Source: Streptomyces sp. NBC_01288
GTDB taxonomy: Bacteria > Actinomycetota > Actinomycetes > Streptomycetales > Streptomycetaceae
Reading direction: 5' to 3'
NCBI RefSeq assembly: GCF_035982055.1
Contig: NZ_CP108427.1
Span: forward strand, 9,175,001 to 9,239,000
DNA length: 64,000 bases
Of this stretch, positions 8,339-17,277 are shown piece after piece. The position numbers and the translations under genes are program-made. The notes under the pieces are model-generated. The model saw only the letters and a list, made by a program, of their open reading frames with translations, searched no databases and was not told where the DNA came from. Position 1 is the stretch's first letter. Each line of letters starts with the position of its first letter.

Positions 8339-9892
8339 ATGAGCAGCAGTCCTCGGCAAGCCTCCGCAGCGCAGACCACCACCCGGGACACCGGCGGTGG
8401 CGGCAGCACGATGGCGTTGCTGGTCATCGCGTCCTGTCAGCTGATGGTGGTCCTCGACATCACCATCGTGAACATCGCGCTTCCGCACATCCAGAGTTCG
8501 CTGGGGTTCTCCACGACCGGCCTGGCCTGGGTCGTCAACGCGTACACCCTCACCTTCGGCGGTCTGCTGCTGCTCGGTGGGCGGGCCGGGGACATCCTCG
8601 GGCGGCGGCGGGTGTTCGTGTTCGGGGTGCTGCTCTTCGTACTCGCCTCCCTGCTGGGCGGGTTGTCGCAGAACTCCGGTGAACTCCTCGCCGCACGCGC
8701 CCTCCAGGGCGTCGGCGGTGCCATCGCCTCGCCGACCTCGCTCGCCCTGATCAGCACCACGTTCCGCGAAGGCCCGGAACGCAACCGGGCGTTCGGGGTC
8801 TTCGCCGGTGTCTCGGCCGGCGGCGGCGCGATCGGACTGCTGATGGGCGGGATCCTCGTCGAGTGGCTGAACTGGCGCTGGGTGCTCTTCGTCAACGTCC
8901 CGATCGGACTGCTCATCGTCCTCGCCACCCCGCGCTGGATCAAGGAGTCCGAACGCCACCCGGGCCGCTTCGACATCACCGGCGCGCTGACCTCCACCGT
9001 GGGCGTGGTGTTCCTCGTCTACGGCTTCATCCGGGCCGCGCAGGAGGGCTGGCGGGACTGGCTCACCCTGGCCTCGTTCGGCGCGGCCGTGGTCGTTCTC
9101 GCCCTGTTCGTCCTGGTCGAACGGCGCTCCCGGCAGCCGATCACCCCGCTGCACATGTTCCGCGACCGCAACCGCGCCGGGACATACGGCATCATGCTCT
9201 GCCTCTCCGCCGCGATCTTCGGGATGTTCTTCTTCCTCACCCTCTTCGTGCAGGACGTGCTGGGCTTCAGCCCGCTCATGGCCGGCTTCGCCTTCCTGCC
9301 GGTCAGTGCCGTCATCGCGGTCGGCGCGGGCCTGGCCTCACGGTTCCTGCCGACCTACGGCCCCAAGCCGTTCATGGTGGTGGGCGCGATCCTCGCGGCG
9401 GGCGGCCTGTCCTGGCTGACGCTGACGGACGTCGACTCCACCTACCTCGGCAGCGTGCTCGGCCCGATGCTGGTGTTCAGCCTCGGCATGGGCATGGAGT
9501 TCGTCTCGCTGACCCTGATGGCGCTCTCCGACGTGCCCGTCCAGGAGACCGGCGCGGCCTCCGGACTCCTCAACGTCTCGCAGCAGGTGGGCGGTTCGCT
9601 CGGACTGTCCATCCTGGTCACGATGTTCGGCACGGCCAGCCGCAACGAGGCGAAGGACCGGATCCCCGCGTTCCTGTCCCAGGCGACCCCGGCGGAACGC
9701 ATCCGCTTCCAGCGCACCGGCCAACTCCCGGGCACCTGGGGCGATCACGTCCTCACCGCCGGGGTCTCGGCCGCGTTCGTGATGGCCGCGATCTTCACCG
9801 TCGTCGCCGCGCTGATCGCCGTCATCGTCATCCAGGTCCGCCCCTCCGACCTCGAACGCCTCAAGGGTGGCACGGGAGTTGGGCCGGTCTGA
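8339..9892 (+). CDS. MFS drug exporter, DHA2 (EmrB/QacA) family
   Basis: A 517-residue integral membrane protein with about 14 hydrophobic segments. Motif C-like and motif A-like signatures are visible (LDITIVNIALP near the first helix, GRAGDILGRRR in the first cytoplasmic loop). ATG 8339 is taken as start; GTG 8327 is also in frame. Proton-driven export of a small molecule is the family role. It is divergent from the ammonia-lyase gene with 151 bp between, so it might export that pathway's product, which is an inference. Confidence 0.9.
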   Translation: MSSSPRQASAAQTTTRDTGGGGSTMALLVIASCQLMVVLDITIVNIALPHIQSSLGFSTTGLAWVVNAYTLTFGGLLLLGGRAGDILGRRRVFVFGVLLFVLASLLGGLSQNSGELLAARALQGVGGAIASPTSLALISTTFREGPERNRAFGVFAGVSAGGGAIGLLMGGILVEWLNWRWVLFVNVPIGLLIVLATPRWIKESERHPGRFDITGALTSTVGVVFLVYGFIRAAQEGWRDWLTLASFGAAVVVLALFVLVERRSRQPITPLHMFRDRNRAGTYGIMLCLSAAIFGMFFFLTLFVQDVLGFSPLMAGFAFLPVSAVIAVGAGLASRFLPTYGPKPFMVVGAILAAGGLSWLTLTDVDSTYLGSVLGPMLVFSLGMGMEFVSLTLMALSDVPVQETGAASGLLNVSQQVGGSLGLSILVTMFGTASRNEAKDRIPAFLSQATPAERIRFQRTGQLPGTWGDHVLTAGVSAAFVMAAIFTVVAALIAVIVIQVRPSDLERLKGGTGVGPV

Positions 9893-9910
9893 GCGTCAAC
9901 GCCCGTGAGA

Positions 9911-11698
9911 TCACCGGCCCTTGGGGATCTGCTGCTCGAACCACACGACCTTCCCCGTGCTCAGCCGCGTCGCCCCCCAGCGCTGGGCGAGCCGGTCGAC
10001 CAGGAACAGGCCGCGGCCACCCTCGTCGCCCGGCGCGGCCTGCCGCATGCGGGGCACCTGGGGCGAGTCGTCGGTCACCTCGCAGCGCAGCACGTCGGTG
10101 CGCAGCAGCCGTAGCGAGATGGGGCGGGAGGCGTACCGCACGGCGTTCGTGACGACCTCGCTGACCAGGAGTTCCGTGGTGTCGAGCAGGTCGTCCAGGC
10201 CCCAGCGGCGCAGCACCCTGCGGGTCAGCCGGCGGGCCTGGCCCGCGGTGAGCGGGTGGGGGTCGAGGTGCCAGTAGCCGACGCTGTCCGGCGGGAAGCC
10301 GTCGAAACGGGCGGTGAGCAGGGCGATGTCGTCGTCGCGGGGGCCCGGGGCCAGCGCGGTGAGGATGCGGTCGCAGAGCCGCTCCAGCGAGGAGAGGCGG
10401 TGGCGGTGCGGGGTGGACTGGAGGTGGGTGCGCAGGGCCTCGACGCCGGTGCCCACGTCGGTGTCGCGGGACTCGACCAGACCGTCGGTGTAGAGCACCA
10501 GCGTCGTGCCGGTGGGCGCGGGCATCTCCACGGACTCGAAGACGACGCCGCCGACGCCGATCGGGGCGCCCGGCGGGACCTGGAGGACCTCGGCGTGGCC
10601 GTTCGGGCGCAGCAGCACGGCGGGCGGGTGGCCGGCGTTGGCCATGAGGAGGCGGTGCGAGATCGGGTCGTAGATCGCGTACAGGCAGGTGGCTATGTGG
10701 TCGCTGCCGAGGCGCTGGGCCTGTTCGTCGAGGTGGTGGAGGACCTCGTGCGGAGGCAGGTCGAGGCCGGCGAGGGTCTGCACGATCGTGCGCAGCTGGC
10801 CCATGATCGCGGCGGAGGTCATGGAGTGGCCCATGACGTCCCCGACGATCAGCGCGACCCGGCTGCCGGGCAGCGGGATCGCGTCGTACCAGTCGCCGCC
10901 GACCTGCGCGGTCTTCGAGGCGGGCAGATAGCGGCTGGCGAGCTGGATGCCGGTCGGCTCGGGCAGCGAGGACGGGAGCATGGTGTGCTGGAGCGTGTCC
11001 GCGACGGACGCCTCGTGGCCGTACATCACCGCCTTCTGGACGCCGATGGCGGTGTGGGTGGCGAGCTGGGAGGCGACGAGCAGGTCGTCGGCGGTGAACG
11101 CGGAGCGGTCGGGGCGGCGCAGCAGGACGACGGTGCCCATGACGTGGTGGCGGCCGTGGAGTGGGGCGATGACCAGTCGGCGGCCGGGCGGCAGTGTGCC
11201 GTGCGCGCTCGCCGCGGGGCCGAGCAGTTCGGCCACGGCGGGGTGGATGCCCGGGTCGTCGCCGAAGGCGGGCCGCCCGGCCAGGAGCAGCTTCGCGAGC
11301 CGTCCGGCGAGCGTCGGCTGCACGCGCTCGGCCACGCTCGCGTACTCGGCGTGCGGCATCAGCAGCGCTGACCTGGCCTCCGGCGCCCGGTCGATGCTGT
11401 GCAGGCGCAGGACGACGGGCGCGGCCGACTTCTCGTCCCCGACGGGCAGCGGATCGTGCAGGTGGATGACGATCGCGTCGGCGAAGGCGGGCACCGCCGC
11501 CCACCGCAGTTCCCGCAGCGTCTCGTCCAGGTCCATCCCGCGCGCGATCCGCCGGGTGGCGACATCGAGGTACTGGAGCCGGTCCATCTGCTGCACGGGC
11601 GTCCGCCCGAGCGGTACGACGGGCGCCGGGCCGCTCGCCGAAGCGCCTCGCCGGGCGGTTCCGGCGGGGCCTTCGCGGGGGCTGGGATGCTCCGTCAC
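9911..11698 (-). CDS. GAF-PP2C phosphatase with C-terminal anti-sigma-type kinase domain
   Basis: A 595-residue cytoplasmic protein. A GAF-like sensor spans about residues 40-215, an SpoIIE/RsbU-type PP2C phosphatase about 225-445 (GGDWYDA, GDVMGHS, LYTDGLVE, DDIALL), and a RsbW-like HATPase about 465-590 (N-box ELLVSEVVTNAVRYA, GGRGLFLVD). Such three-part proteins combine phosphatase and serine-kinase activity in partner-switching control of sigma factors. No STAS anti-anti-sigma gene is adjacent, so its partner is unknown. It converges with the MFS gene (18-bp gap). Confidence 0.92.
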   Translation of the reverse strand: MTEHPSPREGPAGTARRGASASGPAPVVPLGRTPVQQMDRLQYLDVATRRIARGMDLDETLRELRWAAVPAFADAIVIHLHDPLPVGDEKSAAPVVLRLHSIDRAPEARSALLMPHAEYASVAERVQPTLAGRLAKLLLAGRPAFGDDPGIHPAVAELLGPAASAHGTLPPGRRLVIAPLHGRHHVMGTVVLLRRPDRSAFTADDLLVASQLATHTAIGVQKAVMYGHEASVADTLQHTMLPSSLPEPTGIQLASRYLPASKTAQVGGDWYDAIPLPGSRVALIVGDVMGHSMTSAAIMGQLRTIVQTLAGLDLPPHEVLHHLDEQAQRLGSDHIATCLYAIYDPISHRLLMANAGHPPAVLLRPNGHAEVLQVPPGAPIGVGGVVFESVEMPAPTGTTLVLYTDGLVESRDTDVGTGVEALRTHLQSTPHRHRLSSLERLCDRILTALAPGPRDDDIALLTARFDGFPPDSVGYWHLDPHPLTAGQARRLTRRVLRRWGLDDLLDTTELLVSEVVTNAVRYASRPISLRLLRTDVLRCEVTDDSPQVPRMRQAAPGDEGGRGLFLVDRLAQRWGATRLSTGKVVWFEQQIPKGR

Positions 11699-11751
11699 AC
11701 GCTTCGTCCCGTCACTGGTACGGCAGCGGCCGCCGGGTCGGTCCTACGGCC

Positions 11752-12432
11752 TCAGTCGCGCCGTCGGCAGCAGAGGAAGACCTGTTCCTCCGGCGGGACG
11801 TCGGCGGTCGCCGGGGCGTAGGTGTAGGAGTTCTCCTTCACGATCTCGAAGCCGGCCGTGTCCAGGATCTTGTGCAGGTCTTCGAGGAGATAGCCGGACA
11901 CCCTGATCGTGTGCCCGAGGAAGGGGATCTCAAAGTCGTCCACGTGAGCTTCCACCATCGACAGGGCGAACAGCCCTCCCGGATGCAACAGGTGGTGGAT
12001 CGTGCGCAGGGCGAGCGGGATCTCCGAGCGCGGGAGCATCAGCAGGGAGAAGAACGCGGCGACGCCGTCGAAACGGCCCAGGTCACGGGGGCCGCCCGGG
12101 CGCAGGTCCGCGAGGTCGAGCTGGTGGAACGTGGCGGTGGGGACGTACTCGCCGGCCATCGCCACCATCCGGGCGGACAGGTCCACGCCGACGACCTCGA
12201 AACCCGCGTCGGCCAGCTGCCGGGCGGTCGGCACACCCGTGCCGGAGCCGAGGTCCAGCACGCGGGCGCCCGGATCCAGGGACTCGATCAGCCACTCACC
12301 GGCGCCGACCTGGCCTTCCTTGTGCGGGAAGGCCTCGTCGTACCGGTCCCCAATGGCATCGAAGGCCTCGGCCTGACCGGTGCGGTCGAGCCGAAGGCTG
12401 TCGTAGCCGGACCCGTCGTGCGTTCCGCTCAC
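11752..12432 (-). CDS. Class I SAM-dependent methyltransferase
   Basis: A 226-residue protein. Motif I is clear (VLDLGSGTGVPT), followed by an acidic loop (VVGVDLSARM) and the post-I and motif II/III strands. GTG 12432 is preferred because AAAGG lies eight bases upstream; ATG 12456 would add eight residues but lacks a ribosome site. The substrate is unknown. It stands 53 bp upstream of the PP2C gene on the same strand and might be co-transcribed with it. Confidence 0.85.
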   Translation of the reverse strand: MSGTHDGSGYDSLRLDRTGQAEAFDAIGDRYDEAFPHKEGQVGAGEWLIESLDPGARVLDLGSGTGVPTARQLADAGFEVVGVDLSARMVAMAGEYVPTATFHQLDLADLRPGGPRDLGRFDGVAAFFSLLMLPRSEIPLALRTIHHLLHPGGLFALSMVEAHVDDFEIPFLGHTIRVSGYLLEDLHKILDTAGFEIVKENSYTYAPATADVPPEEQVFLCCRRRD

Positions 12433-12505
12433 TGAAGTGGCCTTTCGTCCGCGCATAGAGGATTGTCCCACAAGTCTGTGAAGTGAGGTTTCGGCGGAAA
12501 AAGAA

Positions 12506-12535
12506 CGTGAGGGGCGCCCTGGGGCACCCCTCACG
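12506..12535 (-). terminator. Intrinsic terminator after the TerD-like gene
   Basis: CGTGAGGGG (12506-12514) pairs with CCCCTCACG (12527-12535). Read on the minus strand the stem is followed by TTCTTTTTCC, a rare clear U-tract. It lies downstream of the gene ending at 12629 and upstream of the methyltransferase. Confidence 0.8.
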
Positions 12536-12628
12536 GAACGTCGAGGGCGAGGAAAGCGGACGGACTGATTTCAAGGAGTAGTTGAGAAGGAAGCCCGTCC
12601 ATGGCCTCGCCGGGGTCGACGTTAGCAG

Positions 12629-14857
12629 TCAGGCGGGGATCAGGTCGCGCAGATTTTCGAGAGTGACGATGAGAGATCCGGCGGGCAGCTCGGCAGGGCG
12701 GCTCATTCCGATGAAGGTGACCGGTCCGTCCGGGACCGTCTCGCCGTCCCACAGGGTCACCTTCGTCGCGTCCCCGCTCATCAGGTCGACGAGATGGCGC
12801 ACGGTGAGCTGCTCGCGCTCGACGATGCCGCGCAGCAGGTTGGCCACCGTCACGCGGTTCTCCTCGACCCGGTTCGCCGACGGGCTGCCCTTGAGGTACA
12901 GGTGCAGCCACTTCGCCCGCCAGCCGCCGTCCTCCCCGCGCAGGAACACCAGCGGCAGCGCGACCCGCCCCGTACCGCGCAGCTCCGACTTCATCCGCAC
13001 GGTACGCGGCTCGAACGGCCGCCCCTGCTGCTCGCCTTCACGCAGCATGAACCCGAAGAACGACTCCTCGACCTCCTCGAAGCCCTCGCCCGCGAAGATG
13101 TTGACCTGCGGCACGACAAACGCCCCGCGCACGGCACCCAGCCGCAGATTGATGAACTCCGAGGCCCCGTCCGGCGCTTCGACGATGTCACCGGAGTGCT
13201 CGCCCTCGACCTCGGCGAGCGAGGTGTACGACAGCCACGTGTTCGTCGAGTAGTCGGCGTTCAGCATCAGCGCCGACAGGTCGAAGTCGGTGCGCCGCTC
13301 GGTCTCCTTCCAGTACACGAAGAACCGCAGCAACTCGCCCTCGACCGCCGACAAGGACCCGCGCGGCAGCACGCCGAGCCCGGCCGCCGTCGCCTTCCCG
13401 CTCAACGGCAGCGCCACGTCCAGCACCTCCGGATCGACCAACAGCCGCTCCGGAGAAGGCAATCGACGCCGCGTCTCGCCGTCGAGCGCGGCGATCAGCC
13501 GTTCCCGCTCCGCCGGTCCTACGACCGCCCGCTCGTCGTCGGTCACCCAGGCCTGGCCGCGCCGGTTCACGAAGACCCGCAACTCCCCGGTGTCCCGGGC
13601 CCGGTTGTGCAGATGCTCGCGCACCGACAGCACGACCCGGCCCGACACCTTGGGCGCGACCTGCTCGGCGGCGGTCACCACGGCGTCCCGCTCCTCCTGC
13701 GTGAGCGCCGTGCGCAGCAGCCGGTCCAGCGCGCGGAACAGCTTGCCGGGCGCGGACTTCAGCAGCGTCAGCGCGCCCAACAGGTCGGCCTCTCCGAGGA
13801 GTTCCTCGACCCGGCCGTCGAGCGACCGCGCCGTCAGCTCTCCTCGCGCCACCGCGAACACGTCGGCGGCGTGCGGCCATCGCGGGTACTCGTGCGGGTG
13901 CAGCCGCTCCCCGAGCCGCTTCCACTCCTCGCGGTGCGCGTGCACGTCGGCGAGCTTGGCGGGGGACGCGGCGATCACGGAGTCCAGCCCGGCGAGCAAC
14001 GCCCGCCGCACCGGCCGGGACAGCGAACGGAAACGGGTCGGCTCCACCAGCGTCACATCGCCGTCCGACAGCGCGCAGGCCAGCCGCAGCACATCGGTGA
14101 CGGTGTCCAGCAGCAGCTCCGAACCAACCTTCAGACGGGCCTGGTTGATGATCGCGCGGTTCTCCCGGACCGGGATCACCTCGGGCTGCGGGCCGTCGAC
14201 ACACCGCTCGGCCAGCGCCCGCAGATCAGGCCGGTGCTCGTCGCTCAGGGGTGTGGTGCTGCTCGCCAACGCCAGGTAGAGCGCGGTGAGTTCGTCGGCC
14301 AGGTCACCGCCCGCGTGCAGCACCGTGAGCCGGTCGCCCGCCGCCGCGATCAACTCGTCCTGGGTGGCGAGCAGTTCGGCGTACGTGTGCTGATATCTGC
14401 CGTACGTCGGCAGGCTGAGGAGGTTCACCACGCCGGTCCGCAACTGCTTGAGCGTGGAGACCGGGGTCTCTTCGTCGCGGAGCGCCTCGGCGACACACGA
14501 CATCCAGAAGTCCACGGTGTCGGGCACGTTGGCCGGGAAGTCGATGAAGTAGGCGTTGTGCTGCACGTGATCGCCGACCAGCTCGCGGACGGTCCGCAGC
14601 GTGCGTCCGGCGATACGGACGACCGTCTCCTCGGGCAGCTTCGACAGCCGTTCCAGCAGTTCGGCGGAGAGCTTGAAGCCCACGGAGAGCAGCGCGGCGT
14701 CGAACTGCCGCGCAGCGGTGGCGCCTTCACTCACGGGGCCGGTGGCTTCACCGGAGGGATCCGTGGGGAGGGGGACGCGGAACGTGTGCCGGAGGACCAG
14801 TGGTTCGAGACGGTCGATCATTCCGGCATGGTCCCAGAACCGAACAAGCGGGCGCAT
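12629..14857 (-). CDS. Large protein with C-terminal TerD-like domain (MXAN_6230/SCO0854-like)
   Basis: A 742-residue cytoplasmic protein. The last ~230 residues resemble TerD stress proteins (RRTDFDLSALMLNAD, then HSGDIVEAP, then WLHLYLKG), a fold that binds calcium in tellurite-resistance proteins. The first ~500 residues are alpha-helical and of unknown fold. I think it belongs to the MXAN_6230/SCO0854 family, but no Cys-rich RING-like segment is present at the N-terminus. GGGA eight bases before ATG 14857 supports the start; ATG 14821 is an alternative. Function is not established. Confidence 0.65.
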   Translation of the reverse strand: MRPLVRFWDHAGMIDRLEPLVLRHTFRVPLPTDPSGEATGPVSEGATAARQFDAALLSVGFKLSAELLERLSKLPEETVVRIAGRTLRTVRELVGDHVQHNAYFIDFPANVPDTVDFWMSCVAEALRDEETPVSTLKQLRTGVVNLLSLPTYGRYQHTYAELLATQDELIAAAGDRLTVLHAGGDLADELTALYLALASSTTPLSDEHRPDLRALAERCVDGPQPEVIPVRENRAIINQARLKVGSELLLDTVTDVLRLACALSDGDVTLVEPTRFRSLSRPVRRALLAGLDSVIAASPAKLADVHAHREEWKRLGERLHPHEYPRWPHAADVFAVARGELTARSLDGRVEELLGEADLLGALTLLKSAPGKLFRALDRLLRTALTQEERDAVVTAAEQVAPKVSGRVVLSVREHLHNRARDTGELRVFVNRRGQAWVTDDERAVVGPAERERLIAALDGETRRRLPSPERLLVDPEVLDVALPLSGKATAAGLGVLPRGSLSAVEGELLRFFVYWKETERRTDFDLSALMLNADYSTNTWLSYTSLAEVEGEHSGDIVEAPDGASEFINLRLGAVRGAFVVPQVNIFAGEGFEEVEESFFGFMLREGEQQGRPFEPRTVRMKSELRGTGRVALPLVFLRGEDGGWRAKWLHLYLKGSPSANRVEENRVTVANLLRGIVEREQLTVRHLVDLMSGDATKVTLWDGETVPDGPVTFIGMSRPAELPAGSLIVTLENLRDLIPA

Positions 14858-14894
14858 TCGGGTTTCCCGCGGAGGGCGCGGCGGGGGACGCGGG

Positions 14895-15473
14895 TCAGCG
14901 TCCGGGCGCTCCCGTCCGCAGTCCGTCCATGACCAGGTCCAGGAGCCGTTCGGCGCGCCCCTGCCAGTCGCCGTGCGGTTCGATCTGCCACAGGCCCGCG
15001 ATGGCGAGAAAGAAGTCGTCGGGGGTGACGCCCGGGCGGATGGTGCCGGCCTCGTCGTTCGCCCGCAGGAGGAGCGCGACGGCCTCCGTCACCGCGCCGT
15101 GCCCAGGCCTGGCCGGGGTGCCGGACGCTCCGGCCGCCTGCCGCAGCGCCCCGGCCAGGCCGACCTTGGCCCTGGCGAACCGGGCGAGGCGGTCCATCCA
15201 CTCCCGCAGCGCCCGGTCCGGCGCGCCCGTCTCCAGCAACGGGGCCGCCGCGTCGGCGACCTGCTGCATCTCGTGGCGGTAGATCTCCAGCAGGAGGGCT
15301 TCGCGGTTGGGGAAGTTGCGGTAGAACGTGCCCTGTCCGACACCGGCCTTCCGGGCGATCGTGCTCAGCGGGACGTCCGCCGCGAGCGTCAGCTCGGCGA
15401 GCGCCACTTCGAGGATGCGCTCGCGGTTCCGCTGGGCGTCCGAGCGCTGGGGCGTGCCCAACTCCTCGCGCAC
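14895..15473 (-). CDS. TetR-family repressor
   Basis: A 192-residue protein with the TetR helix-turn-helix at about 14-60 (LSTIARKAGVGQGTFYRNFPNREAL). The GTG start has a strong AAGGAGG. It is divergent from the molybdenum hydroxylase operon, and two identical palindromes lie between, so it most likely represses itself and that operon. The inducer is probably a substrate or product of the oxidase, which is an inference. Confidence 0.92.
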   Translation of the reverse strand: MREELGTPQRSDAQRNRERILEVALAELTLAADVPLSTIARKAGVGQGTFYRNFPNREALLLEIYRHEMQQVADAAAPLLETGAPDRALREWMDRLARFARAKVGLAGALRQAAGASGTPARPGHGAVTEAVALLLRANDEAGTIRPGVTPDDFFLAIAGLWQIEPHGDWQGRAERLLDLVMDGLRTGAPGR

Positions 15474-15516
15474 TCCTCCTCCTTCGGGGAAATCCGGCAG
15501 AGCCGACCTTGCTAAG

Positions 15517-15530
15517 CGGACAGCTGTCCG
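15517..15530. promoter_or_regulatory. TetR-type palindromic operator, copy 1
   Basis: CGGACAGCTGTCCG is a perfect 14-bp palindrome located 44 bp upstream of the TetR start. An identical copy begins exactly 30 bp further on, about three helical turns, so the two sites face the same side of the DNA. Confidence 0.85.
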
Positions 15531-15544
15531 TTAGGTTCCTGGGT

Positions 15545-15562
15545 AACGGACAGCTGTCCGTT
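15545..15562. promoter_or_regulatory. TetR-type palindromic operator, copy 2
   Basis: AACGGACAGCTGTCCGTT is a perfect 18-bp palindrome with the same core as copy 1. It sits in the 227-bp divergent region between the TetR gene and the oxidase operon. Confidence 0.85.
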
Positions 15563-15700
15563 TAGAGTTCACTCTACCGGCAGAACGGGCCGCGCGAACG
15601 GCCGGACCGGTCGCCGACCGACATCTTCGTGCGACCCGTGGGCTCACGGATCCCCTCGTCCGACTTCGACGCGCCCCCCATCCGCGAGAGAAGGCTGATC

Positions 15701-16288
15701 ATGGCCCCATCGACGTCCAGCGTCATCACCCTGAACATCAACGGAGAGAAGCACACGCTGCCCGTCGACCACCGCACCACCCTGCTCGACGCCCTGCGTG
15801 AACACCTCGACCTCACCGGCACGAAGAAGGGCTGCGACCAGGGGCAGTGCGGGGCCTGCACGGTGCTGCTCGACGGCCGCCGGGTCGTCTCCTGCCTCCA
15901 GTTGGCGGTGGCCGCCGAGGGGCGCGCCGTCACCACCATCGAAGGCGTCGCCGATCACGGCCGGCTGCATCCCGTGCAGCAGGCGTTCCTCGACCTCGAC
16001 GGTTACCAGTGCGGCTACTGCACCCCGGGCCAGATCTGTTCGGCCCTCGCGGTGATCGAGGAGCACGCGGCGGGCTGGCCCAGCGCCGTCACCGCCGACG
16101 TACGGCCCGAGGCGGGGCCGCCACCCCTCACCGCCGAGGAGATCCGGGAGCGGATGAGCGGCAACCTGTGCCGGTGCGGCGCGTATGTGTCGATCGTCCA
16201 GGCGGTCGCCCGGGCGGCCGAGGCGCGGCGGACGGAAGCACCGTGGGCCGAGGAGGAGCAGGACAACGTCAAGGAGGCCGTGGCATGA
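15701..16288 (+). CDS. Molybdenum hydroxylase small subunit, [2Fe-2S] (PaoA/CoxS type)
   Basis: A 195-residue protein. The plant-type ferredoxin cluster is in GCDQGQCGACTVL and a later Cys of SCLQ, and the helical second cluster in GYCTPGQ and NLCRCG. It passes electrons from the Mo centre to FAD. There is no Tat signal, unlike Escherichia coli PaoA, so the enzyme is cytoplasmic. The ATG 15701 start has GAGAGAAGG upstream. It is the first gene of a four-gene operon and overlaps the next by ATGA. The insertion after the second cluster (HAAGWPSAVTADVRPEAG) is typical of the PaoA subgroup. Confidence 0.93.
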   Translation: MAPSTSSVITLNINGEKHTLPVDHRTTLLDALREHLDLTGTKKGCDQGQCGACTVLLDGRRVVSCLQLAVAAEGRAVTTIEGVADHGRLHPVQQAFLDLDGYQCGYCTPGQICSALAVIEEHAAGWPSAVTADVRPEAGPPPLTAEEIRERMSGNLCRCGAYVSIVQAVARAAEARRTEAPWAEEEQDNVKEAVA

Positions 16289-17277
16289 GGGAGTTCGAGT
16301 ACCGGCGGGTGCTCGACGTCTCCGGCGCGGTCGCGCTGCTCGACGCCGAGCCCGACGCCCGTTTCCTCGGCGGCGGCACCAATCTCGTCGACCTGATGAA
16401 GGCCGGCGTGGAGCGTCCCACGCGGCTCGTCGACGTACGCGAACTGCCCCTGGACCGCGTCGAGACGACGCCGGACGGTGGCCTGCGCATCGGCGCCACC
16501 GTCACCAACAGCGACCTCGCCGCGCATCCCGAAGTGCGGCTCCGTTACCCGGCGTTGACCCAGGCGGTGCTGGCCGCCGCCTCCGGCCAGTTGCGCAACA
16601 TGGCCACGGTCGGCGGAAATCTACTCCAGCGCACCCGCTGCGCCTACTTCACCGACGTGACCCAGCCCTGCAACAAGCGGGCCCCCGGCAGCGGTTGCCC
16701 CGCGCTGAGGGGTGAACACCGCAACCACGCGATCCTGGGTGCCTCCGAGCACTGCGTGGCCACCCACCCCTCCGACATGGCGGTGGCGCTGGCGGCCTTC
16801 GACGCGGTCGTGTCGTACGAAACCGCCGCCGGGCCGGGGCAGTTGGCGCTCACGGACCTCTATCTCCCCGTGGGCGACACCCCGCACCGCGAGACCGCGC
16901 TGCCGCCGGGCGCGCTGATCACCGGGGTCACGCTGCCGCCCGCCCCCGTCGCCGCCAACTCCCGCTACCGGAAGGTGCGCGAGCGTGCCTCCTTCGCCTT
17001 CGCGATCGGCTCGATCGCCGCCGCCCTCGACGTGCGCGACGGTGTCGTGCACGAGGTACGGCTGGCCTTCGGGGCGGTGGCGTCACGGCCGTGGCGGGCG
17101 CGGCGGGCCGAGCGGGTGCTGACCGGGGGACCGGCGAGCGCCGAGGCGTTCATGGCGGCCGCGGACGCCGAACTGGCCGCCGCCCAGCCGCTGTCGGACA
17201 ACGCCTACAAGGTCACCCTGCTGCGCAATCTCGTCGTGGCCGTACTGACCGAACTCGCCGAGGAGACCGCTCGATGA
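16285..17277 (+). CDS. Molybdenum hydroxylase FAD-binding subunit with extra [4Fe-4S] site (PaoB type)
   Basis: A 330-residue protein of the CoxM/XdhB fold. The FAD-binding FLGGGTNLVDLMK and ATVGGN motifs are visible. The Cys-rich segment (RTRCAYF..PCNKR..GSGCPA..SEHCVATHPSDM) matches the [4Fe-4S] insertion of PaoB (YagS) and distinguishes it from plain xanthine dehydrogenase. AAGGAGG precedes the ATG. It overlaps the third gene by ATGA. Confidence 0.92.
   Translation: MREFEYRRVLDVSGAVALLDAEPDARFLGGGTNLVDLMKAGVERPTRLVDVRELPLDRVETTPDGGLRIGATVTNSDLAAHPEVRLRYPALTQAVLAAASGQLRNMATVGGNLLQRTRCAYFTDVTQPCNKRAPGSGCPALRGEHRNHAILGASEHCVATHPSDMAVALAAFDAVVSYETAAGPGQLALTDLYLPVGDTPHRETALPPGALITGVTLPPAPVAANSRYRKVRERASFAFAIGSIAAALDVRDGVVHEVRLAFGAVASRPWRARRAERVLTGGPASAEAFMAAADAELAAAQPLSDNAYKVTLLRNLVVAVLTELAEETAR

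Noticed and set aside
12794..14932. Long frame (about 712 codons) antisense to the TerD-like gene
   Set aside because: Arg/Gln/Val-rich shadow frame. The minus-strand gene has a consistent protein, a ribosome site and a terminator.
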